Source of the DNA: Ruminiclostridium sp.
GTDB lineage: Bacteria > Bacillota > Clostridia > Oscillospirales > Oscillospiraceae
Reading direction: 5' to 3'
DNA length: 64,000 bases
Assembly: GCA_017435425.1 (NCBI GenBank)
Contig: JAFSFC010000075.1
Span: forward strand, 62,001-126,000
A program made the position numbers and the translations under genes. Positions 1 to 7,645 of this stretch are shown here, in pieces. Under the pieces are notes generated by a model that searched no databases, was not told where the DNA came from, and saw only the letters and a list, made by a program, of their open reading frames with translations. The stretch's first letter is position 1, and each line of letters starts with the position of its first letter.

Positions 1-113
1 CCAAGATCCTGCCCCGCAGAACCACCGGTACCTGCGCTATGCATCAGCGTCAGCTGACTGAGGCCATCAAGCGCGCTCGTCAGATCGCTCTGCTGCCCTA
101 CGTGACCGACTAA
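1..113 (+). CDS. rpsR: 30S ribosomal protein S18, C-terminal part
   Basis: Only the last 37 or so residues are inside the window; the 5' end lies upstream. The translated tail ([18 protein letters not shown], then an Ala/Arg-rich helix ending LPYVTD) is the conserved RNA-binding end of S18, a small-subunit protein that binds 16S rRNA next to S6. The GT-G-[CS]-xxHQRxL pattern is diagnostic. A strong terminator follows 18 bp after the stop, so this is probably the last gene of the rpsF-ssb-rpsR type operon; the other members are outside the window. Confidence 0.93.
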   Translation, partial: KILPRRTTGTCAMHQRQLTEAIKRARQIALLPYVTD

Positions 114-130
114 TTTCGGAAACGACACAA

Positions 131-165
131 ACGAGCTGCAAACCCACGTTTGCAGCTCGTTTTTT
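131..165 (+). terminator. Rho-independent terminator after rpsR
   Basis: A perfect 13-bp inverted repeat (ACGAGCTGCAAAC at 131-143 with its complement at 148-160, 4-nt loop) is followed directly by a T run. It ends the rpsR transcript. Confidence 0.92.
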
Positions 166-191
166 CATATTTCTCAGAGAGGAGATTTCCC

Positions 192-995
192 ATGTCTGTT
201 TTCAACGCCTGCATCGTCCAGACCACCTCCGGCCCCTACGACAAGGAGGGCAACCTCCGCCGGGCCCTGACCAAAATGGAGGAGGCCAAAGCCAAGGGGA
301 CCGACCTGATCCTCTTCCCCGAGATGTTCCTCACCGGTTACCTCATCAAGGACAAGCTGGCCGAGCTGGCCGAGGACCTGGAGACCGGCGAGAGCCTGGC
401 CGTCCTGAAGGCCAAGGCCAGGGAGCTGAACATGGGCGTCATCGTTGGCCTGCCCGCCCTCACCGACCCCAATGGCAAGCCCCACAACACCGTGGTGATG
501 ATCGACCGGGACGGCACAATCGCCGGCGCCGCCCACAAGACCCACATGTTCGGCGGCGAGGAGAAGATGTTTGACCCCGGCGACAGCCACAGGGCCTTTG
601 ACACCTCCTTCGGCCGCATGGGCATCCTGGTCTGCTACGACGGGGAATTCCCCGAGACCGCCCGCTCTCTGGCCCTGGACGGGGCCGAGATCATCTGCAT
701 GTGCGGTGCCAATATGTTCCCCTATATCGACTATCACGCCGTGTATATGCGGGCCCGGGCCATGGAGAACATGGTCCCCACCCTGTACTGCAACTACGTG
801 GGCCACGAAAAGAAGTTCCACTACTGCGGCCAAAGCTGCGCCTACGACCCCACCGGTCAGTTTTTGGCAGAGGCAGGCCCCGAGGAGGAAGTGGACCTGT
901 ACTTCACCGTGGACATGTCCCTGCGGGACTTCCCCCTGCAGAACCTGAACTACCTGGCCTGCCGGAAGAAGGATTGCTATAACGAAGACCTTTAA
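192..995 (+). CDS. Carbon-nitrogen hydrolase (nitrilase superfamily amidase)
   Basis: A 267-residue protein of the nitrilase/amidase superfamily, cytosolic enzymes that cleave amide or nitrile bonds through a Glu-Lys-Cys triad. The triad is visible: Glu in LFPEMFL (about residue 41), Lys in AAHKTHMF (about 116) and Cys in LVCYDGEFPE (about 150). Length fits a single-domain amidase. The ATG at 192 is chosen because it follows GAGAGGAGAT at a good distance; an in-frame TTG at 150 lies inside the preceding terminator and is rejected. It stands alone after rpsR and is followed by a MITE-like repeat. The substrate cannot be deduced; omega-amidase and N-carbamoyl-type hydrolases are possible. Confidence 0.85.
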   Translation: MSVFNACIVQTTSGPYDKEGNLRRALTKMEEAKAKGTDLILFPEMFLTGYLIKDKLAELAEDLETGESLAVLKAKARELNMGVIVGLPALTDPNGKPHNTVVMIDRDGTIAGAAHKTHMFGGEEKMFDPGDSHRAFDTSFGRMGILVCYDGEFPETARSLALDGAEIICMCGANMFPYIDYHAVYMRARAMENMVPTLYCNYVGHEKKFHYCGQSCAYDPTGQFLAEAGPEEEVDLYFTVDMSLRDFPLQNLNYLACRKKDCYNEDL

Positions 996-1003
996 GAAAA
1001 CAA

Positions 1004-1106
1004 AAGGCTCCCTCTGATTGAGGGAGCTGTCGCAAAGCGACTGAGGGAGAGATACGACAACGGCAAGGGTTTCACCACCCTTCACGTTGACGGATCTCTC
1101 CCTTTT
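1004..1106. repeat. MITE-like intergenic repeat, copy F1 (short)
   Basis: Begins GGCTCCCTCTGATTGAGGGAGC, then GTCGC-AAAG-GCGAC, a GAGGGAGAGAT block and a closing ATCTCTCCC. The same blocks recur at 31444-31608, 58924-59066 and 61252-61404, in the longer copies with complementary outer ends. This copy lacks the far terminal repeat. It separates two convergent genes and may also work as their terminator. Confidence 0.75.
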
Positions 1107-1107
1107 C

Positions 1108-1695
1108 TCACACTGTATTAAGTTCCAGATTCATGCCATTATAGGAAATGATATCAAACTTCATTTCTCCATCGGGCATATAAGCATTCAGCTCCGTAAC
1201 TCTTCCCTTCGCCCAATAGTTTGTCTGCCGCTTATCGAGCCACGCTGGACGGCTGAATTCTCCCGGAGTAATGGTCGCCACATAAAACTGACATTTTTCA
1301 TCCAGACAACGTCCCTTTCGCAGATATATTCGCATTTTTTCATAATCTCTTAAGATTTCTCCCTCTAAATCATAACAATGCATATTCTTATATTTGAACT
1401 CTACCACAGCAACAATTTGCTCCCCATTGGCAACGACCATATCCGGTCGCAGATGCTTTTTCTGATAAATCTGGTTAAAGCCAAACCCGGTACATTCCGT
1501 GTAAATGCGCAAGAAACCCAGATCACCATTCTGTTCCATTCTCACACGCAAATGGTGATAGAATACGTTTTTCAACGTGTCCTCGTTGAGGATGTAGGCG
1601 TCCGTGTAATCCTTCTCTACACTCTGTGTCCAGGTTTCCTTGATTGCCCGGTCCAAGGCCAGCCACAAAGCATCATTCATTCGGAGTGTTTCCAT
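1108..1695 (-). CDS. PD-(D/E)XK nuclease-like hypothetical protein
   Basis: A 195-residue soluble protein that I do not recognise as a named family. The middle has RPDMVVANGEQ followed by VVEFKYK; an acidic residue after Pro, about 15 residues, then E-x-K in a beta strand is the arrangement of PD-(D/E)XK nuclease folds. The start at 1695 (METLRMNDALW) follows AAAGGGGG at 8 bp; longer in-frame starts overlap the gene on the other strand. No methylase or other restriction partner is adjacent, so it is not an obvious restriction system. AT content is higher than in its neighbours (compare 1108-1700 with 192-995), a sign of possible transfer. Confidence 0.6.
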   Translation of the reverse strand: METLRMNDALWLALDRAIKETWTQSVEKDYTDAYILNEDTLKNVFYHHLRVRMEQNGDLGFLRIYTECTGFGFNQIYQKKHLRPDMVVANGEQIVAVVEFKYKNMHCYDLEGEILRDYEKMRIYLRKGRCLDEKCQFYVATITPGEFSRPAWLDKRQTNYWAKGRVTELNAYMPDGEMKFDIISYNGMNLELNTV

Positions 1696-1807
1696 GTCAT
1701 ACGCCCCCTTTGACCCAGCATACCACACCACTCCATTGTTCGCAACAACAGGGTATAAATTACCCTTTCTCCGGCCATACTGTACCAAACGGAAAGGAGT
1801 GGTTTCC

Positions 1808-2071
1808 ATGGTAAAAGGTGTGGCCCGGCGGGTGGTGGTGGTCAAGTCTCCGGACCCCAAGCAGTTCGAGCAGGCCATCTTCCTCCTGCGGGAGGATGCG
1901 ATCTCCGACGAGACCCCGGAGGAACAGGTCCTGCGGCAGGCCCAGCAGGCGGCCAACGACTACCTGCGGCAGTCTGCCCCAAGGCGGAAAGGCCAGCGGT
2001 TCCTGACCCCTGCCCTCTGCACGTTCATCGGGGCTGCCGCCGCCTCCCTCTTCTGGTTTCTCCTCTTGTAA
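1808..2071 (+). CDS. Small protein with C-terminal membrane anchor
   Basis: An 87-residue protein, not recognised. The N-terminal part is charged and helical (FEQAIFLLREDAISDETPEEQ, ending in a basic RRKGQR), and the last 20 or so residues are one hydrophobic helix ending at the stop (LCTFIGAAAASLFWFLLL), giving a tail-anchored topology. AAAGGAG lies 8-10 bp before the ATG. It runs head to head with the nuclease-like gene and shares a bidirectional terminator with queT. No function is proposed. Confidence 0.65.
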   Translation: MVKGVARRVVVVKSPDPKQFEQAIFLLREDAISDETPEEQVLRQAQQAANDYLRQSAPRRKGQRFLTPALCTFIGAAAASLFWFLLL

Positions 2072-2074
2072 ACG

Positions 2075-2116
2075 AAAAACGACAGGCACCCTCGCGCAGG
2101 GATGTCTGTCGTTTTA
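2075..2116. terminator. Bidirectional terminator
   Basis: AAAAACGACAGGCA pairs with TGTCTGTCGTTTT around a GC-rich middle, with A tracts on the left and T tracts on the right. It lies between two convergent genes (stops at 2071 and 2125) and can serve both. Confidence 0.8.
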
Positions 2117-2124
2117 TGTTCAAA

Positions 2125-2640
2125 TTATTTCACCCGTTTCTCTGGGATATACTGCCGGAGATAACCGTTCTTAGGGGTCTTTTTCAGCAGGAGGCCGCCC
2201 AGGAGGAAGACCACCACAGCCTCTCCCACAGCCACCCACAGGGCGTTGAGGGCAAAGACCGGCAGGAAGGTCCCGGTGAAGCCCACCTCGTACCAGGCGA
2301 TCATGCCACCCACCAGAAGGCCGTTGAAGACCACCGGGGACAGAAGGGCCAGCCAGGGCCTGTCCGTCCACTGGGTGACCAGGGCGGCCAGGAGGGTAGC
2401 CAGGGTGCCGATGACCACGTCCAGGGGCCCATAGGGGCTCAGGAGGTTGGCTGCAAAGCAGCCTAGGACAAGGCCGGGGGCCGTCCCCGGAAAGAGGAAG
2501 GGCAGGATGGTAAGGGCTTCAGAGAAGCGGAACTGGACCGGCCCGTAGGCCAGGTTCAGGGCACTGGCCATGAGGGTCAGGGCCGCATAGGTGCCCCCGA
2601 CGATGCCGTTGAGGGCCAGCAGATGGGTTTTGGTGCGCAT
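2125..2640 (-). CDS. queT: QueT family queuosine-precursor ECF transporter S component
   Basis: A 171-residue, very hydrophobic protein with about five or six membrane segments. The N-terminal GIVGGTYAALTLMASALNLAYGPVQFRFSEALTI is characteristic of QueT, the substrate-binding (S) subunit of an energy-coupling-factor transporter that imports the queuosine precursor preQ1 or queuine for tRNA wobble modification. The shared ECF energising module (EcfA/A'/T) is not in this window, as usual for group II ECF systems. The leader upstream is highly structured and may be a preQ1 riboswitch (separate entry). Confidence 0.85.
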   Translation of the reverse strand: MRTKTHLLALNGIVGGTYAALTLMASALNLAYGPVQFRFSEALTILPFLFPGTAPGLVLGCFAANLLSPYGPLDVVIGTLATLLAALVTQWTDRPWLALLSPVVFNGLLVGGMIAWYEVGFTGTFLPVFALNALWVAVGEAVVVFLLGGLLLKKTPKNGYLRQYIPEKRVK

Positions 2641-2654
2641 AGGGAATTGCCTCC

Positions 2655-2755
2655 ATTTTGGTATTTAGAACATGGCGCGCGGAACCATGCAGCGGCGGGA
2701 GCTCCCCGCCGGTTGGACCGGGTGTGGAAACCAGTCGCAACAAGGATACCATGAT
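2655..2755 (-). promoter_or_regulatory. Structured queT leader, candidate preQ1-III riboswitch
   Basis: Read on the minus strand, the leader has an outer GGTAT/ATACC pairing (2746-2750 with 2660-2664), a CCGGT-TGG-ACCGG hairpin, a GGCGGG/CCCGCC hairpin (2694-2710) and a CATGG/CCATG hairpin (2671-2689), then TGGAGG before the ATG. A TTGACA element is at 2773-2778. preQ1-III riboswitches are known upstream of queT in Ruminococcaceae, so gene and taxon fit. I could not check the consensus base by base, so the class is inferred from context. Confidence 0.4.
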
Positions 2756-2834
2756 CAAAAAGAAAAAACCATTGTCAAATCACACAAGCCGAGCGTTTGT
2801 TTTTCTTCTGTTATCTGCCTATATTTTTCCTGTG

Positions 2835-2863
2835 TTGACAAGAACTCTCTGTGGTGCTACACT
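2835..2863 (+). promoter_or_regulatory. Sigma-A type promoter for the c-di-GMP riboswitch transcript
   Basis: TTGACA (2835-2840), 17-bp spacer, TACACT (2858-2863). Transcription would start about 70 nt before the aptamer. Confidence 0.6.
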
Positions 2864-2942
2864 GGAAACACTCAATATTGGATAATATTTGTATTATTTT
2901 TTGTGCTGTTCGAGCGCCGGAGTACAGTTCGTTTCCCGCACT

Positions 2943-3026
2943 CAACGACAATGGCAAAGCAGCCGAAAGGCTGTGACGCAAAGCTACAGGGCCTAACCCC
3001 GAATGGGTATGGCAGCCAGTTACCGA
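2943..3026 (+). ncRNA. Cyclic di-GMP-I (GEMM-I) riboswitch
   Basis: All hallmark blocks of the class I c-di-GMP aptamer are present in order: GGCAAA, a stem capped by a GAAA tetraloop (AGCC-GAAA-GGCT), GACGCAAAGC, GGCCTAA and GGTATGGCAGC, closed by GTTACCG. It senses intracellular c-di-GMP and controls the gene starting at 3111. The expression platform lies between 3027 and 3105; a short TTGCG-TCTG-CGCAA hairpin near the ribosome site is visible, but I cannot tell whether it works by termination or by hiding the ribosome site. Confidence 0.94.
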
Positions 3027-3110
3027 AAGAGTCTCTATTGAAACGGATATACTGTGTCCAGGCGCTTTTTTGCGTCTGCGCAAGGCAGTTTCCGAAAGGA
3101 GATCCCATCC

Positions 3111-5027
3111 ATGAATTTTATTGGCGATTATTTTGCCATCGGCCTGGTCATTGTTCTGTGTCTGTTTTTCTTTGATAAACAGCATTATCTGACCAAAGCC
3201 AGCAAATGCTTTTTGTCTGCATTGGTCTTTACTGCATTGACTGCCCTGACAGATTTGACCTGTGGAAGTCTGCTCCAGGCAGAAAACGTTCCCCTTTGGC
3301 TGCACATAGCAATGAACAGCCTCTACTTCCTTGTCAACATCTTGGCTACCTCCTCCATTGCGCTGTATCTCTTTACAAAAATCCTGGAGCACGCCCACGA
3401 CAACCACTGCATGATCAATGCCAAACGGGGACTTCTGATCCTGTTTTTGATCTATCTCGGGTTCATTTGTGCCAATCTATGGACTGGCTGCCTGTTTTAT
3501 TTTGATGAACACGGCGCCTACCATCGAGGTCCTTTGAATGCCATTGGCTATCTGATCACGATTTGCCAAATGGGTTTGGTTCTCATCTGTTTCTACAGAA
3601 ACAAAAAAAATGCCACCAAATCCATGCGTCGAATGCTGATCCAAATTTTCCCTATTGTTGTCCTGTGCATCATCATTCAGCGGATTTTCCCAGATATCAT
3701 GCTCAACGGTTACATCATGGCCATGGTAGAAACCAATCTCTTCCTGAGTTTCCAAGGGCAGCGCCAGGGCATTCACGCACTGACCAAACTGAACGACCGC
3801 CACCGCTTTTTCCGGGAAATCGAAATGAGAATGGAATCTGACCATCCCTTCCAGGCATTCCTGATCAATATTAAGAATTTTACTTCCATCAATCAAAGAT
3901 ACGGTCATAAAAACGGCGATGAGCTCTTGTATCAATTTGCCTTTGCCCTGGAAAAGCTCATCAAGAAGAGCACCGCCTTTCACATGAACGGTACCGAGTT
4001 TGCTCTTCTTATCCCGTATACCTGGCAAAAAAACGCGCAGTCCTATTGCGGCACTCTCCTGCAATTCTTGGACGATGGCATTTCCTATCTTGATGAACAC
4101 ATCCACCTGGAATATGTAGTCGCAGAATATGTGGTAGACGATCCGGATATCAAGGCAGATGTCTTTTACGAGCGCTTAGAATATGCTGCCGATTTGGCCG
4201 AATCGCAAGGCTTCCACTACATTCGCTACACGCCTGATATCGGCCTTCAAATGGATCGAGAACTTCACTTGAAGGGCAAACTGCGATGTGTTGACCGCGA
4301 ACACGGCTTTCAAGTATGGTTCCAGCCAATTTATTGTATGAAAACCAACACCTTCGCATCTATGGAAGCATTGATCCGTCTTCAGGAACCGGACGGGAGC
4401 ATGATCAGTCCCGGCGAATTTATTCCGCTTGCAGAGAGAAATGATACCATTACCCAGATTACATGGTTTGTCCTGGAGGATGTCTGCGCCTTCCTATCCT
4501 CTAACGCAGAATTAAGTAATATTAGCACCTCCATCAACCTTCCCATGTCTCAGCTGTTGGAACCTGGTTTTATGTCTAAGTTGGACGGCATCGTCGACAG
4601 ATACGGGATCGCCCACCCCCGCATCTGTCTGGAGTTCACAGAACGCGAGCTGTTGGACAGTTTTGAAGAAACCAAAAAAATCATGATGGAATTGACTCGT
4701 TCCGGTTATCGGTTCTATTTGGATGATTTCGGTACTGGTTATTCAAACTTTAACTGTATGCTCCAACTCCCTCTCCAGTTTATCAAACTGGATGCCAGCT
4801 TGATTCGCCTCTCCTCTCCCACAGAAGGAACCGAAAGCTTTGTGCAAGCCATCACCAACCTTTCCCACGGCATGGGCATGCAAGTTATCGCAGAAGGTGT
4901 AGAAACCGCTGAAATTGCGCAGCAGCTCCACAAGCAAGGGGTCGATCGAATCCAGGGTTATTATTATGCCAAGCCCATGAATCAATCCTCTCTGTTGAAC
5001 TTCTTCCAGGATGCCCCCCTCCCCTAA
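3111..5027 (+). CDS. Membrane GGDEF-EAL protein, predicted c-di-GMP phosphodiesterase
   Basis: 638 residues. The first 220 or so form six or seven membrane helices, an unrecognised sensor. A GGDEF domain follows (about 235-370) whose signature is replaced by MNGTEF, so cyclase activity is unlikely. The C-terminal EAL domain (about 385-630) keeps the catalytic set: MEALIRL, EFTERELL, KLDASLI, DDFGTGYSNF, VIAEGVET and a QGYYYAKPM end. It should therefore cleave c-di-GMP at the membrane. The ATG at 3111 follows GAAAGGAG; upstream in-frame codons lie in the riboswitch platform. Codon use is more AT-rich than in the neighbours. Control by a c-di-GMP riboswitch makes this a feedback loop. Confidence 0.9.
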   Translation: MNFIGDYFAIGLVIVLCLFFFDKQHYLTKASKCFLSALVFTALTALTDLTCGSLLQAENVPLWLHIAMNSLYFLVNILATSSIALYLFTKILEHAHDNHCMINAKRGLLILFLIYLGFICANLWTGCLFYFDEHGAYHRGPLNAIGYLITICQMGLVLICFYRNKKNATKSMRRMLIQIFPIVVLCIIIQRIFPDIMLNGYIMAMVETNLFLSFQGQRQGIHALTKLNDRHRFFREIEMRMESDHPFQAFLINIKNFTSINQRYGHKNGDELLYQFAFALEKLIKKSTAFHMNGTEFALLIPYTWQKNAQSYCGTLLQFLDDGISYLDEHIHLEYVVAEYVVDDPDIKADVFYERLEYAADLAESQGFHYIRYTPDIGLQMDRELHLKGKLRCVDREHGFQVWFQPIYCMKTNTFASMEALIRLQEPDGSMISPGEFIPLAERNDTITQITWFVLEDVCAFLSSNAELSNISTSINLPMSQLLEPGFMSKLDGIVDRYGIAHPRICLEFTERELLDSFEETKKIMMELTRSGYRFYLDDFGTGYSNFNCMLQLPLQFIKLDASLIRLSSPTEGTESFVQAITNLSHGMGMQVIAEGVETAEIAQQLHKQGVDRIQGYYYAKPMNQSSLLNFFQDAPLP

Positions 5028-5039
5028 GTTACGCAAAAC

Positions 5040-5082
5040 AAACTCGGCAACTCCTTTTCACGGAGCTGCCGAGTTTATTTTT
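5040..5082. terminator. Bidirectional terminator between the EAL gene and spoIIE
   Basis: AAACTCGGCA-ACTCC pairs with GGAG-CTGCCGAGTTT (one mismatch), with a T tract on the plus side and A-rich bases on the other. The two genes converge here. Confidence 0.85.
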
Positions 5083-7412
5083 TATTCTGCACTGACCGTA
5101 TCCAAACGAAGGGCGATCACGGTGGCATCGTCCTCCCCCTCCCAGAGGTCCTGGGCGGCCGCCAGGACCTTCCCGGCCAGTTCACCGGGTTCTGTTCCCT
5201 GGTACCCCAGCAAGAGCTCCTGGAGCCATCCGTCCTCCCGTCCGCAGAGGATGCCGTCGGTGAGCAGGAGGATCCAGTCCCCTGCCTCACCCCGGAGGGT
5301 GTGGCTGTCGGGGCGGGCGGCCTCTCCGGTCACCAGCCCCGCCGGAAGGGAGGTCCCTCCTGCCACCCGGATCTTGCTGCCCCGTCGGATGTAGGTGGGG
5401 GCTGCCCCCTGCTTGAGCATCCGGCACCGGCCGGTGTAGAGGTCCACAGACAGCAGATCGATGGTGGTGCTGGCTCCCGTGTCCCCCCGGAGGGCCAGGG
5501 TGGAGGACACGGTCTCCACCGCCTCCTCCGGGTCCATGCCCGCCCGAAGGAAGTTCTCCAGAAGGCGCACCCCCTGGCTGCTCTCCTCCTTGGCCCCATA
5601 GCCGCTGCCCATGCCGTCACACAGCAGGAGGAAGAGGACTCCGTCCTCCCGACGGAACCAGTTGCCTGTGTCCCCACTGACCCCCTCTCCGGTCCGGGCC
5701 GCCCCGGCAATGGCGGCAGAGGCCCGGAAGGGCGCGTCCTGGAGGAAGACCATCCGGTTCCCCTGGACCTCCCCCTCCCTAAGGGGGGTACCCAGGATCT
5801 CCCCCAGCTGACGGCGGACGGGCCTGGTCCGCAGTTCATCAGAGAATGGGGTCTCTGCCCGGAGACGCCCCGCCGTATCGTAGTAAACCAGCCCCGGCCC
5901 CAGGTTCATGCTGCCGAGGAAGGCGTTCATCCGGTCCTGCCGGGGCAGGTCAGGGGTGAGCTCGGCAGAGAGCTGGGTGGCCGCCCGGGCCATGAACTGG
6001 TCCAGCCGTTCATACTGGCTGCACAGGGCCTGCCGGGTCTCCCAGGTCCGCCGGAGGGCCTGCCGCCGCCGGAGGTAGGCGGTGAGCTGGCGGTTGACCT
6101 CCCCCAAAAACTCCGGGAAGCGAACACAGCGGTTGGAGAAATGACCGGCAAAGTCGGTGGCCAGGGCACGTCCCCGGTCCAGCATGGGGCGGGTGGCATC
6201 GTTGCAGGCCCCTCGTGTGTCCTCATAATCCTTCTGCCAACAGTTCCCCCGGAGGACACACTTCAAACAGACCCGGTCGGCCGTCCGGGAAAAAATCTCC
6301 GCAGGGTCCTGCGGGTTCACGTCCTGAGGATGCAGGGTCTCCCTCACACTGTCTGAGAGGTCATGGAAGGCCCCGGCCATCTCCTCCATCCGGCGGGCCA
6401 CAGTCTGCCGGGTCCGTTCCAATTCCCCGGAGATCAAAACCTGCGGGGTGTCCCGCCCCTCCCGGGGGTTCTCACGACCCAAGGGAATCAACAAGAACAG
6501 GACAGCCCCCAGGAAGGCCTCCACGGGAAGCCCCAACCGCAGCCCCCCGTCCCAGGTCCACAGGGCCCCCACGGTGACCGCCAGGAGGTAGACCCCGCCA
6601 GCCACCGCCTTCCGCCTGGGCCAGCACAGGCCGCAGGCCAGGCCCGCCAGGGTATAGATCATACTGCACACCGGTTCCTCCCCGGCGGCCAGATCCAGGG
6701 CCACCCCGCTGCAGGCTCCCACCAGGACCCCTTCTCCCACCCCTCGGCGGGCGGCCAGCAGGATACACACCCCCGCCAGCAGACGCCCCATGGAGAAGGT
6801 CTCCAAAATCTCTACCCGGCCCAGGGACATGAGGATGGTCCCAGCCAGCATCAGGACTCCGGCCCCCTGCTGAGGGGACAGCCTGTCCAGCCCCTCCAGG
6901 GTCTGGGGCCATTGGTCGAACAGGACCGCATAGCACCAGGCTGCCCCGCCGGTAAGAAGGACTTCTGTCACAAAGAAGACCAGATCCTCTCCATACCAGC
7001 CCTCCCCTGCCCGACATACAATACCGGTGGCCCCGCTCAGAAGGGCCGCAATGGCCGGCATGAACCACCCTTTCTGATAGATCCGGGTGTCATAAAAGGC
7101 AAAGGCCACAGAATAGGTCAGGATAGCGGCGGCGGCATAGCGCATGCCGTCGGTAAGCCCCTCCAGACAGAGGTAACCCAGGCAGGCCCCGGCCAGGGTG
7201 GAAAAGCCGGTGAGTCCCGACCCTGCTGCAGCCACCGCCGCCACACCGAAGGGGGTGTATCGCCCAAAAATCTCTGCTCCGGCCAGCACACCTCCCAGCA
7301 GAAAGCCCACCGCTGTCTCCAGCCGCCGGAGAAAAGCCCTGCGGGAGAGCCGCACCCCGTCTCCCCGGGGATAGGACAGCAGCTTGTCCCCCGTCTTTTC
7401 TTTGGTTGCCAT
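5082..7412 (-). CDS. spoIIE: Stage II sporulation protein E (PP2C phosphatase)
   Basis: 776 residues, close to the B. subtilis protein (about 827). The N-terminal 300 or so residues form around ten membrane helices, a central linker carries Cys-rich CLKCVLRGNCW, and the last 220 are a PP2C serine phosphatase with LLCDGMGSGYGA, TGASTTIDLL and LLTDGI metal-site motifs. SpoIIE dephosphorylates SpoIIAA to release sigma-F in the forespore and works in asymmetric septation. The ATG at 7412 (MATKEKTGDK) follows GGGAGG; the open frame runs 66 codons further but through the promoter. Monocistronic. It is the main evidence that the organism sporulates. Confidence 0.94.
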   Translation of the reverse strand: MATKEKTGDKLLSYPRGDGVRLSRRAFLRRLETAVGFLLGGVLAGAEIFGRYTPFGVAAVAAAGSGLTGFSTLAGACLGYLCLEGLTDGMRYAAAAILTYSVAFAFYDTRIYQKGWFMPAIAALLSGATGIVCRAGEGWYGEDLVFFVTEVLLTGGAAWCYAVLFDQWPQTLEGLDRLSPQQGAGVLMLAGTILMSLGRVEILETFSMGRLLAGVCILLAARRGVGEGVLVGACSGVALDLAAGEEPVCSMIYTLAGLACGLCWPRRKAVAGGVYLLAVTVGALWTWDGGLRLGLPVEAFLGAVLFLLIPLGRENPREGRDTPQVLISGELERTRQTVARRMEEMAGAFHDLSDSVRETLHPQDVNPQDPAEIFSRTADRVCLKCVLRGNCWQKDYEDTRGACNDATRPMLDRGRALATDFAGHFSNRCVRFPEFLGEVNRQLTAYLRRRQALRRTWETRQALCSQYERLDQFMARAATQLSAELTPDLPRQDRMNAFLGSMNLGPGLVYYDTAGRLRAETPFSDELRTRPVRRQLGEILGTPLREGEVQGNRMVFLQDAPFRASAAIAGAARTGEGVSGDTGNWFRREDGVLFLLLCDGMGSGYGAKEESSQGVRLLENFLRAGMDPEEAVETVSSTLALRGDTGASTTIDLLSVDLYTGRCRMLKQGAAPTYIRRGSKIRVAGGTSLPAGLVTGEAARPDSHTLRGEAGDWILLLTDGILCGREDGWLQELLLGYQGTEPGELAGKVLAAAQDLWEGEDDATVIALRLDTVSAE

Positions 7413-7463
7413 AGAGATCCCTCCCATTTCCTCAATCTGTTGGTATATGCTCGTTGTGTTCCG

Positions 7464-7497
7464 ATTATACGTACCAGATGAGAAAAAGCCTGTCGGA
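7464..7497 (-). promoter_or_regulatory. Spo0A-type spoIIE promoter with 21-bp spacer
   Basis: On the minus strand TCCGACA (7491-7497), one mismatch from the Spo0A box TTCGACA, overlaps a poor -35. A perfect TATAAT (7464-7469) follows after exactly 21 bp. B. subtilis spoIIE is known for an unusual 21-bp spacer in a Spo0A-activated sigma-A promoter, so layout and gene match. Confidence 0.65.
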
Positions 7498-7589
7498 GGG
7501 TGAATGGGGAAAACGGGAGCCTTTCTCCAGAAAAATTCCCGGTACGGCCCCCTTCGCCGCCAAACCGGGAGAACTCCGGAATAAATCCC

Positions 7590-7633
7590 GAGAAAAAAGA
7601 AGAAAACCACCAGAGGATTCTCTGGTGGTTTTC
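7590..7633 (-). terminator. Terminator of the opine/TRAP operon
   Basis: Perfect 14-bp stem GAAAACCACCAGAG / CTCTGGTGGTTTTC with a 4-nt loop, followed on the minus strand by a T-rich tract, 12 bp after the stop of the large permease gene. Confidence 0.9.
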
Positions 7634-7645
7634 TCAGGTTTGTCC

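Noticed and set aside
150..191. TTG extension of the nitrilase-family gene
   Set aside because: It starts inside the rpsR terminator stem and has no ribosome site; the ATG at 192 has a good one.
3890..4015. Diguanylate cyclase activity of the GGDEF domain
   Set aside because: The signature is NGTEF, so the metal and GTP catalytic residues are not conserved.
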